Shown one piece after another: positions 38,539 through 46,659 of a stretch of 50,482 bases of DNA. Position 1 is the stretch's first letter. Each line of letters begins with the position of its first letter. A program made the translations under genes and the position numbers. A model generated the notes under the pieces. That model did not search any database. It worked only from the letters and a program-made list of their open reading frames with translations, and was not told the origin of the DNA. Origin of the DNA: Candidatus Nomurabacteria bacterium (GTDB lineage Bacteria; Patescibacteriota; Minisyncoccia; Phycocordibacterales; UBA9973); NCBI GenBank assembly GCA_026395965.1, contig JAPLXS010000006.1, positions 182,683 to 233,164 of the forward strand, read 5' to 3'.

Positions 38539-38817
38539 CTATTTAACTTCTGACCAATCTTTTACCTCTTTGTATGTAGCTTCTCCACAAATAGTTTTAC
38601 CAGTAAACTGGTTTAATAGGAATGGAACGCCTCCACACATGTTTTCCCCTATGTCTAATTCTTCCATCATCTTATCGTTTTCTTTATTGTGCCAAATTTC
38701 TATTTTTTTAATATTAATACCCTCTTCGATGAGTTTGTCTACACTTTTTTCTGTGACCATACAATGTGGGCATTCTAAACCATAGAAAAACAATAAATCT
38801 TTTGTTTCTTTAGTCAT
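38539..38817 (-). CDS. Thioredoxin/glutaredoxin-like protein (CPHC motif)
   Basis: LLFFYGLECPHCMVTEKSVDKL...GVPFLLN. Confidence 0.7.
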   Translation of the reverse strand: MTKETKDLLFFYGLECPHCMVTEKSVDKLIEEGINIKKIEIWHNKENDKMMEELDIGENMCGGVPFLLNQFTGKTICGEATYKEVKDWSEVK

Positions 38818-38894
38818 AGATTAATTATACTAAAAATAAAAAGGCGTACAACCTCTGGGCTCTCTTGAGGTTGGACGTCTTTTTATTTTGGTTT

Positions 38895-39149
38895 TTATTT
38901 TGTTATCTTTGAAAGTCTAGCCTTTTTACGGGAAGCAGTATTCTTTTTTATTACTCCTCTCTTTGCAGCTTTGTCTATAACACTGTAAGCAGATGGTAAT
39001 AATTTCTTTGCTTCAACTTTGTTCTTTTCTTTAAGAAACTTTTCAATTTTCTTAACAGTTTCTTTTATGTTTTTCTTATTACGGTCATTTGTTGCTTTTT
39101 TAACAAGTGATCCCTTTAGGGCTTTCTTTGCTGATTTTGTAATTGGCAT
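38895..39149 (-). CDS. rpsT: 30S ribosomal protein S20
   Basis: MPITKSAKKALKGS...GVIKKNTASRKKARLSK. Confidence 0.92.
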   Translation of the reverse strand: MPITKSAKKALKGSLVKKATNDRNKKNIKETVKKIEKFLKEKNKVEAKKLLPSAYSVIDKAAKRGVIKKNTASRKKARLSKITK

Positions 39150-39332
39150 ATTATATTTAATTATGAATTAATAATTACTAATTAAGAATTTATTTTTCAA
39201 TTTTAGCCGAGACACCAGCCCCTCAATGAGGAATCCCCAACCGGGAGATAATGTTGAATACAAGTATATTAACAGAAAATCTATATTATGTAAATGGGTG
39301 TAAATTTTAAATAAAAAAAGTATAATATATTT

Positions 39333-39911
39333 ATGATTGCAAGAATAGAAGGCATTATCGTCCATATGGACACAAAATTTATAGTTGTAGATGTTTCTGG
39401 TGTTGGATATAAATTATCTGTAACAGCGGACACTCTTTTATCTTCAGGTTTAGGAGACCATGCTTCATTTTGGGTACATACAGCTGTACGAGAAAACTCC
39501 ATAGATTTATATGGGTTTAAAACTATAAATGAAATGTCTTTTTTTGAATTACTCCTTGATGTTTCTGGTATTGGTCCAAGATCAGCATTATCTATACTAG
39601 CAATCGCCCCTATTGATACACTCAAGAGAGCTATAGCTATGGGAGATATGGGATATTTAAATAAAGTTTCTGGTATTGGCAAAAAAACTGCTGAAAAAAT
39701 AATTATTGAACTACGAGACAAATTGAAAGATTATAAAAACGACAACGACACCCCAGGACTACTTCGAGATGAAAGTGATATTATCGAAGCTCTAAAATCT
39801 CTAGGTTACTCTCAAAATGAGGCTCGCGAAGCAATGAAACAAGTCCCCTCTACAATAGAAGGTACAAATGCTCGCATAAAAGAAGCTCTTCGTGTTCTTA
39901 GTAGTCGTTAA
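39333..39911 (+). CDS. ruvA: Holliday junction branch migration protein RuvA
   Basis: MIARIEGIIVHMD...GVGYKL...VSGIGPRSALSIL...VSGIGKKTAEKIIIELRDKL. Confidence 0.95.
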   Translation: MIARIEGIIVHMDTKFIVVDVSGVGYKLSVTADTLLSSGLGDHASFWVHTAVRENSIDLYGFKTINEMSFFELLLDVSGIGPRSALSILAIAPIDTLKRAIAMGDMGYLNKVSGIGKKTAEKIIIELRDKLKDYKNDNDTPGLLRDESDIIEALKSLGYSQNEAREAMKQVPSTIEGTNARIKEALRVLSSR

Positions 39912-39934
39912 TTTTAATTCTTAATTATTTTATT

Positions 39935-40867
39935 ATGCCTGAGCTTCCAGAGGTCACAACAACAGTAAATGGACTACAAAAAGTTTTACCAGGATTTAAA
40001 ATTATTTCTGTTTGGACAGACCTTGCTAAAAAGAATCAAACAATAAAACAATTCAAAGATACTATTAAAAATGATATTTTTTTTAATAATTTTAAAAAGA
40101 AAATAATTGGAGAGGAGGTATTAAATGCAAAAAGAAGTGCAAAAAATATCCTTATAAATACTACTTCTGGTCATACCATACTTATACACTTAAAGATGAC
40201 TGGCCATTTATTGTACGGTGAATATGTTTTTGATAAAAAAGAAAATAAATGGTATCCAGATAAAAATGAGCGGGCTGCTCTATTTGATCCGTACAATAGA
40301 TTTATACATGTTGTTTTTGCCTTTTCAAATGGTAAACATCTAGTTTTTTGTGATTCACGTAAGTTTGGAAAAGTAACACTAATACCAACATCTGATTTAA
40401 ACAACACTGTTCACTTAAAAAATATTGGACCTGAACCTCTTGAAAAATCTTTTAGTTTTTTAAGATTTAAAGATAGATTACTTTTGAAACCTGATTGGAA
40501 AATAAAAACTGCACTAATGGATCAATCTGTAATTGCTGGTATTGGAAATATCTATTCAGATGAGATGCTTTGGCTTTCTAGTATCCACCCAGAATCTAAA
40601 CCAAAAAGTATCCCCAATGCATCATTATTAAAACTATATGATGGAATGAAAGAAGTATTAACAAAAGGAATCGATTTTGGTGGTGACTCAATGTCTGATT
40701 ATAGAAACATACATGGTCTTCGGGGTGATTTTCAAAATCATCATAATGTATACCAAAAGAAAAATACAAAATGTGTGAAAAGGGGTTGTAAAGGTGTTAT
40801 ACTAAGAAAAGTTGTAAATGGTCGCAGTGCTCATTATTGTGATACACATCAAAAATTATTTAATTAA
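39935..40867 (+). CDS. mutM: Formamidopyrimidine-DNA glycosylase
   Basis: MPELPEVTT N-terminus; GIGNIYSDE. Confidence 0.93.
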   Translation: MPELPEVTTTVNGLQKVLPGFKIISVWTDLAKKNQTIKQFKDTIKNDIFFNNFKKKIIGEEVLNAKRSAKNILINTTSGHTILIHLKMTGHLLYGEYVFDKKENKWYPDKNERAALFDPYNRFIHVVFAFSNGKHLVFCDSRKFGKVTLIPTSDLNNTVHLKNIGPEPLEKSFSFLRFKDRLLLKPDWKIKTALMDQSVIAGIGNIYSDEMLWLSSIHPESKPKSIPNASLLKLYDGMKEVLTKGIDFGGDSMSDYRNIHGLRGDFQNHHNVYQKKNTKCVKRGCKGVILRKVVNGRSAHYCDTHQKLFN

Positions 40868-40879
40868 AATTAAAAAATT

Positions 40880-41092
40880 ATGACTGAAAAAAAACTTAAA
40901 GCAAAAAATAATATATATACTCGTGGTGAAATAAACTTTGGGATTGAAATTCTTATATTTGTAGTTATTATTTTTATACTTTGGATTCTAGCTGGTGGTG
41001 CAAAAAAAGAAGCTCCATCAAGCCCTATTTTAGTACCTGAAACTGTTCATATTTTACCAAAAACTAATAGTGGCTATGGTCCAAACAATTAA
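40880..41092 (+). CDS. Small single-TM hypothetical protein
   Basis: Open frame, TM segment. Confidence 0.5.
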   Translation: MTEKKLKAKNNIYTRGEINFGIEILIFVVIIFILWILAGGAKKEAPSSPILVPETVHILPKTNSGYGPNN

Positions 41093-41568
41093 TGTTTTAA
41101 AATACCGAACAAAGCTATTCCGCAAGCTACAGAAACATTTAAAGACTCTTTTTTCCCATACATTGGTATTTGAGCGATAATATCGCATTTGTCTAATATT
41201 TTTTTATCTAAACCAAGAACTTCTGGCCCCATGACAATGGCAACTTTTTCTAGTTTTTTTACCTTTCTATAATCAATAGATCTTTTGTCTTGTTCGATAG
41301 CAACAATAGTATAACCATCTTTTTTAAGATTGTTTAGTAAAGTAATTAGGCTTTTTTTATATTCCCAAGGAATCCATGTTTCTGCACCAAGGGCGCTTTT
41401 TGCTATGTCTTTTTGTATTCTACCAAAGTTATCTGTGGGTCTTGGAGTATAACCTGTTAAATATATTTTTGATATTCCTACAGCATCAGCTGTTCTAAAC
41501 ATAGCTCCAATGTTTAGTGCTGATCTTATATCTGGAAGTATTAAAATAGAATTTGTTTGTTTTTTCAT
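41089..41568 (-). CDS. TrmH/SpoU-family RNA methyltransferase
   Basis: ILPDIRSALNIGAMFRTADAVGISKIYL; IVMGPEVLGL; IPMYGKKESLNVSVACGIALF. Confidence 0.92.
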   Translation of the reverse strand: MKKQTNSILILPDIRSALNIGAMFRTADAVGISKIYLTGYTPRPTDNFGRIQKDIAKSALGAETWIPWEYKKSLITLLNNLKKDGYTIVAIEQDKRSIDYRKVKKLEKVAIVMGPEVLGLDKKILDKCDIIAQIPMYGKKESLNVSVACGIALFGILKH

Positions 41569-41624
41569 AATAGTTATTAAGGAAGTTTATATGATGATGG
41601 TTTTTTTATCAAGGAAGAATACGG

Positions 41625-41899
41625 GCACGACAGGCTCGGTAGGACAGGCAGTAGCCTTATTGACTACTATTAAATAAGTAGGAAACGTGAGTACACTTTT
41701 GGTCACTCTCGTGTATTAAGAAGATCTCTCGGTAGGACCGGCAGTAGCCTTATTGAATCTTACTGATTCTGTACACCCATTCGTTTCGGTTAGCACCGAA
41801 AAACGAATGGGTCTTCAATTCCTACACGTGAATGAAGCAGTTCATTCACTCAAGAGGACAATTATAAAAACCCTCAGTAAACTGGGGTTTTTATAATTG
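41625..41899 (-). repeat. tRNA-associated structured element downstream of tRNA-Lys, with serial extra copies
   Basis: GTGAATGAA-CTGC-TTCATTCAC; antisense GTAGGAATTGAA; CGGT-GCTA-ACCG hairpin; GAATC-AGTAA-GATTC; TTCAAT-AAGGCTACTGCCGG-TCCTACCGAGAGA. Confidence 0.8.
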
Positions 41900-41972
41900 T
41901 CCTCTCGGTAGGAATTGAACCTACGACCATCTCCTTAAAAGGGAGCTGCTCTACCAACTGAGCTACGAGAGG
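41900..41972 (-). tRNA. tRNA-Lys(TTT)
   Basis: Cloverleaf; GCTCC-CTTTTAA-GGAGA. Confidence 0.93.
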
Positions 41973-41984
41973 ATGTTTGGTTTT

Positions 41985-42120
41985 AAACTATATTATATAT
42001 TATTCACATAGCCAGTTGGAAACGCTACAACTAGCCAACAAAAATATATTTGATTTTAAACGATAATATACCTTATCTTAGTATTCAGTTGAAAACACTA
42101 CAACTGAGCTACGAGAGGAT
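41985..42120 (-). repeat. Upstream copies of tRNA-Lys 5' end
   Basis: AACTGAGCTACGAGAGGAT at 41956-41974 and again at 42102-42120 (plus strand), with a degraded copy between. Confidence 0.85.
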
Positions 42121-42462
42121 ATTAAAAACTTGAACGATTTATAAAAAATACCACATTTGAGCTTTAAAATCAATATCTATCAAAAAGTTAAATAGTTATC
42201 CCCTTTTTGCCTTGCCTAATTTATGTTTTATTTATATAATAACAACAAGACACCTTTGAAGTAATCTTTTCTACGTTCACCCTACGAACAGGGTTTCAAA
42301 ATACGAAAAGATTTATAAATCATTTTTTAGTACATTATACTCACATCATTAAAGTGAGAAAGTTCTTTGTTTTTAAAAAGCACAAAGGCTTAGGAGCCAA
42401 CCCTTGAAATTTCGAGAGCTGACTCCTAGGCCTTTTCTTTTTGTATTTTTTTAAAAAATAAA

Positions 42463-43104
42463 TTAGATCCCTTTACTAAGAGAAGAAAGAATAAATTGTT
42501 CAATCCCTACTACAAAATCACACTCCCCTCTATGTGCCTTATGATAGATAGAAAGAAGCTCTGATGATTGTCTCTTTAATTCATTTGATGAAAAAAATTT
42601 AGTACCGTTTAGTAACATGGTTTTTATTTTCCAAAAAATTATTCCAGATATTTCTTCAGAAGATACACCCAACAATACAGCATCTCTGTATAAAACCCAG
42701 GCACCTATTTTATCTCTTCGTGCATAAGCATCTGCGATACCAAAAATATTTATTTTTGGTATTTGTTTTATTTCTTTTTTACTAAAGTCTTCTATTGTAG
42801 CAGTTTTATTGTATTTTTTTGAATCAGCAGCTAGCAGCTTTTCTTCCAAAAAGACAAAGGTAGTTGAGGATTCACATAGTATTGATATATCTTTTGTATT
42901 TAGTTTTATCTCTTCATCTCTTATTATATTCTCGATTACAACTATTGGTGATCCTCCAAAAAGACTCACACTATGAGCATAATCGAAAAGTTCTTCTTTG
43001 GTTGTATTTGCATCAGATATAAAAAATGGCTGGTCATTTTTATACAGCTTTTTTAAATATATATTTTTATTTTTATAATCGTTACCAGTTAGAATATAAA
43101 TCAT
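42463..43104 (-). CDS. DNA polymerase III delta subunit-like (short HolA)
   Basis: IYILTGNDYKNKNIYLKKLYKN...SPIVVIENI...IFGIADAYARRDKIGAWVLYRDAVLLGVSSEEISGIIFWKIKTML. Confidence 0.65.
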   Translation of the reverse strand: MIYILTGNDYKNKNIYLKKLYKNDQPFFISDANTTKEELFDYAHSVSLFGGSPIVVIENIIRDEEIKLNTKDISILCESSTTFVFLEEKLLAADSKKYNKTATIEDFSKKEIKQIPKINIFGIADAYARRDKIGAWVLYRDAVLLGVSSEEISGIIFWKIKTMLLNGTKFFSSNELKRQSSELLSIYHKAHRGECDFVVGIEQFILSSLSKGI

Positions 43105-43592
43105 ATCCAGTTTTTAACTTTCTTTTTATACTCGCGATAAATTTCTCCGTATTTTTTTTCTAGTAGTAATTCTTCTTTTTTAAGAAAAAAGAATTTACTT
43201 ATTGTATAAGCTATTATCGTAAAAATAACACTAAATAGTGAATTTATTATAAAACTAAAACCCAATATCATTATACCGATTCCAAAATGCGTTGGACTAC
43301 GTAAGTATTTATATGGACCAAACTCAAAATCAGAACTTCCTTCTTTTTTATGAATTCTTGTTTTGTAATTAGATGAAACAGATTGTGCCCAGTATATAAT
43401 AACTGAACCAACCATCAATAAAATAAATCCAAAACTTTGGTGAAAACCCTCAGCGAATATTTTTTTATTTAAAAATGTATCAAAGTATACACCCAAAATA
43501 ATAGCTGGTAAAAACATAAAATATGAATTAGCCAAAATATAGTGGGTTGTATTCTTGTATATATTTTTTATTTTCTTTTCTTTTTGTTTCAT
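43101..43592 (-). CDS. Isoprenylcysteine carboxyl methyltransferase-like membrane protein
   Basis: FGPYKYLRSPTHFGIGIMILG; EELLLEKKYGEIYREYKKKVKNWI. Confidence 0.82.
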   Translation of the reverse strand: MKQKEKKIKNIYKNTTHYILANSYFMFLPAIILGVYFDTFLNKKIFAEGFHQSFGFILLMVGSVIIYWAQSVSSNYKTRIHKKEGSSDFEFGPYKYLRSPTHFGIGIMILGFSFIINSLFSVIFTIIAYTISKFFFLKKEELLLEKKYGEIYREYKKKVKNWI

Positions 43593-43666
43593 TTTATTTT
43601 TCAGCTTTTAACTTCATAAATAAAGGTTATATCTTATATCCTATCATTAGAAATAAGTTTATGCCA

Positions 43667-46093
43667 CTATTTTAAATCTCCCCATGTTTTACCATAAACC
43701 ACTGAAACTAAGAGAGGAACCGTATTTATACCACTACAAAACTCTTCAGGTATAGCGTCTTTCATTGCATTTTCTATTATCTTAAGAGCTTTTTCTATCT
43801 TATCTTCTTTTATTTCATAGACTAATTCATCATGGACTTGTAGAACAAGTCTGACTTCATCTGTAAAACCACAAGCCCTCAATTGTTCGTCAGCATTTTT
43901 CATTCCTATCTTTATTATATCAGCAGTAGCGGTACCCTGAATAGGAGCATTTGTTGCCATCCTTTCTGCCATTGCTCTAATAAAAGGTAGTGGGGACTTT
44001 ATTCCTGGAAAGTATCTCTTACGTCCAAATAATGTTTCGGTATATCCATTTTTCTTTGCAAATTCTTTTATACTTTCAAGGTATGCTGCAATAGTTGGAA
44101 ACTGTGCAAAATAATTATCGTAAAACACCTGCGCTTCTTTTCTGTCAGTCCCAAGATTATCTTTTAGTGCATTGACTCCCATCCCATACAAAATACCAAA
44201 ATTAATCACTTTGGCTCGACGTCTCATGTCGGCAGTAACATCTTTTTCTACAACACCAAAAACCTTCATAGCAACAGCCAAGTGAATATCGTGTCCTTCA
44301 TTGAAAGCTTTAATAAAATATGGGTCTTGTGACATTAGTGCAGCTACACGAAGCTCTATTTGAGAATAATCAAATGAAGCAAGTACATATCCTTTTGGTG
44401 CAACAAAAGCATTTCTTATATTTTTACCTCTCTCTGTTTTAATAGGAATATTTTGTAAGTTTGGATTGTTTGAAGCAAATCTACCAGTGGTTGTACCTGT
44501 CTGTATGAAATGTGCATGCAAGCGTCCGTCCTCTCCTACTTGTGCTGGTATAGTGTCTATATAAGTTGAGAGTAATTTTTGAATCTCGCGGTATTTCAAA
44601 ATTTCTCCAATGATTGGGTGTAGTTCTCTTAATTTTTCTAGCTCACTTTCACGAGTAGAGATAGCTCCTCCTGCACTTTTCTTTATTCCTTTTGTAGAAA
44701 GACCAAGTGTTGTAAAAAGGATTTCACTTATTTGTTTTGGAGAATTTATATTGAATTCAACTCCTGCCTCCTTCCAAATATTTTTTTCTAATATATCTAA
44801 ATCACTATGGTATTCTGATGATATTTTATTTAAATAAGGGACATCGACTAAAATACCTTGTTTTTCCATATTGTCGATTATAGATATAATTGGGATTTCT
44901 ATATTTTCATAAACATATGTCAATTTTTCTTTTTTTATATCATTTTCAAGGAGATTAATAGCACCTTCTAAATTGGAGCTTCCTTTATAATGAACAACCT
45001 CATCTAAATCTGGATTGGACCGTTCTGAGTTAAGCAACCAGTATGCTATTTTTGCGCAATTTATTTTGTAATTATCTTCTTCTGAAAGAGGTTTAGAAGC
45101 AACTTTTTCTGTTTTAGTTGATGAGTCTTCTTTACCATCTTCTGTATTTTTTTCAATACTATTATTTCCATCCAAAACATTTAGAAACCTATTTTGTAGA
45201 CTTTTAAATTCAAGATCTCTAAAAAATTCAGCGACATTGTTTTTATCGACTGCTTCTTTCCAATTTTTTTCTGGTAATTCAAATTTTATAGGAGCGTCTG
45301 GTCTTATAGTTGCAAGCGTTTTAGAAAAAAGTGCTTCTTCTTCTCCTTCTTTCAAAAGAGTGAGAACGCGTTCGGTTACACCACTTTCTTTTACTTCATT
45401 ACTATCTTTAGATATTGCTTTATATATATTTTCGACAGTCCCGTATTTAGAAATAAGAATAGTGGCGGTTTTTTCACCAATGCCTTTTATACCAATAATA
45501 TTATCTGACGGATCGCCACGCAATCCCTTGTAGTCTGGTAACTTGTTTGGACTAAAACCAAAACGTTCAAAAACTTTTTTCTCATTGTACAAAATAGTGT
45601 CATTGATTCCCTTTTTGAGAGTGTAAACTTGAACATGATTGTCATCTACAAGCTGAAGAGTATCCATATCTCCAGAAGCAATAATTATATCTATTTCTTT
45701 CTTTTTATCTTTTAATTGTTCTACAATAGTACCCAGCAAATCATCTGCTTCAAAACCTTCACATTCATAAAATGGAATAGAACAGGCATTAAAAAATTCA
45801 CGGGAGCGTATGAGTTGTGCTACTAGTGCATCATCGGTCTTTGCACGACCAGCTTTATAGTCTGCATATGCCTCATGTCTAAATGTCTTTTTGGGTAAAT
45901 CAAAACAAGCTATTATATAGTCTGGTTTCAAATCAGTAATAATCTTAAATAGCATAGTAGCTAGACCATATATGGCCCCTGTAGGCTCACCACGAGAGTT
46001 CATAAATTCTGGTAGAGCATGATACGCTCTGTGTATAATGGCATGAGAATCAAGCAATATTAGTCTTTTTTTGTTTATTTTTTTGCTAGCCAT
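43667..46093 (-). CDS. polA: DNA polymerase I (5' nuclease + polymerase; reduced 3'-5' exonuclease domain)
   Basis: GLRGDPSDNIIGIKGIGEKTA; TGRFASNNPNLQNIPIKTERGKNIRNAF; VHDELVYE. Confidence 0.95.
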   Translation of the reverse strand: MASKKINKKRLILLDSHAIIHRAYHALPEFMNSRGEPTGAIYGLATMLFKIITDLKPDYIIACFDLPKKTFRHEAYADYKAGRAKTDDALVAQLIRSREFFNACSIPFYECEGFEADDLLGTIVEQLKDKKKEIDIIIASGDMDTLQLVDDNHVQVYTLKKGINDTILYNEKKVFERFGFSPNKLPDYKGLRGDPSDNIIGIKGIGEKTATILISKYGTVENIYKAISKDSNEVKESGVTERVLTLLKEGEEEALFSKTLATIRPDAPIKFELPEKNWKEAVDKNNVAEFFRDLEFKSLQNRFLNVLDGNNSIEKNTEDGKEDSSTKTEKVASKPLSEEDNYKINCAKIAYWLLNSERSNPDLDEVVHYKGSSNLEGAINLLENDIKKEKLTYVYENIEIPIISIIDNMEKQGILVDVPYLNKISSEYHSDLDILEKNIWKEAGVEFNINSPKQISEILFTTLGLSTKGIKKSAGGAISTRESELEKLRELHPIIGEILKYREIQKLLSTYIDTIPAQVGEDGRLHAHFIQTGTTTGRFASNNPNLQNIPIKTERGKNIRNAFVAPKGYVLASFDYSQIELRVAALMSQDPYFIKAFNEGHDIHLAVAMKVFGVVEKDVTADMRRRAKVINFGILYGMGVNALKDNLGTDRKEAQVFYDNYFAQFPTIAAYLESIKEFAKKNGYTETLFGRKRYFPGIKSPLPFIRAMAERMATNAPIQGTATADIIKIGMKNADEQLRACGFTDEVRLVLQVHDELVYEIKEDKIEKALKIIENAMKDAIPEEFCSGINTVPLLVSVVYGKTWGDLK

Positions 46094-46121
46094 ATTTTGA
46101 TTATAGCACTTTCAGAAACAA

Positions 46122-46152
46122 AAAAATGCTGCAAAATTTGCAGCATTTTTTC
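46122..46152. terminator. Bidirectional-looking terminator between tsaE and polA
   Basis: AAAAAAATGCTGCAAAATTTGCAGCATTTTTT. Confidence 0.8.
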
Positions 46153-46167
46153 GGAAATATCTAAATA

Positions 46168-46596
46168 CTAAAAACTGATTCCCCTGGTATATTCATTTAT
46201 ATGAGTTAGGTTTATTTTGATAGCATCGGTTGGTATTATTTCTTTTGTTTTTTCTGGCCATTCAATAATAATTAGATTTTCTTTTTCTGAAATTATTTCT
46301 TCCCAGCCTAAACTCAGTAACTCTTTTGATTCTTCTAATCTATAAGCATCTATATGTATTAGGTTTTTAAATTTACCATTATCAATAATATATTTTTTCA
46401 TTATTACAAAAGTTGGAGAAATTATTTTTTCCTTAACACCTAAAATCTTGCAAATAGTCTGGGTTATTGTTGTTTTACCTGTACCTAAGTCGCCTTCAAA
46501 AGCGAGAACTGTCGCCTTTTTTATTTTTGCTTTTTGAGCTTTCTTTAGTATACCGGAGGCTACGGTATCTAAATCTTTTATAGTTATCTCTTTCAT
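46168..46596 (-). CDS. tsaE: tRNA threonylcarbamoyladenosine biosynthesis ATPase TsaE
   Basis: FEGDLGTGKTTITQTICKILG; SPTFVIMKKY; HIDAYRL; IIEWPEK. Confidence 0.93.
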   Translation of the reverse strand: MKEITIKDLDTVASGILKKAQKAKIKKATVLAFEGDLGTGKTTITQTICKILGVKEKIISPTFVIMKKYIIDNGKFKNLIHIDAYRLEESKELLSLGWEEIISEKENLIIIEWPEKTKEIIPTDAIKINLTHINEYTRGISF

Positions 46597-46659
46597 AAAT
46601 ATATACTAACATACCCCAGCCTAAGCTGGGGTATGTGTATAAATAATGTTTTAATATTA

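Noticed and set aside
43101-43104. Alternative genetic code (UGA = Gly) as in some CPR lineages
   Set aside because: TGA is used as a normal stop (e.g. 43101..43592 ends ...NWI-TGA overlapping the next ATG), so standard code 11 fits.
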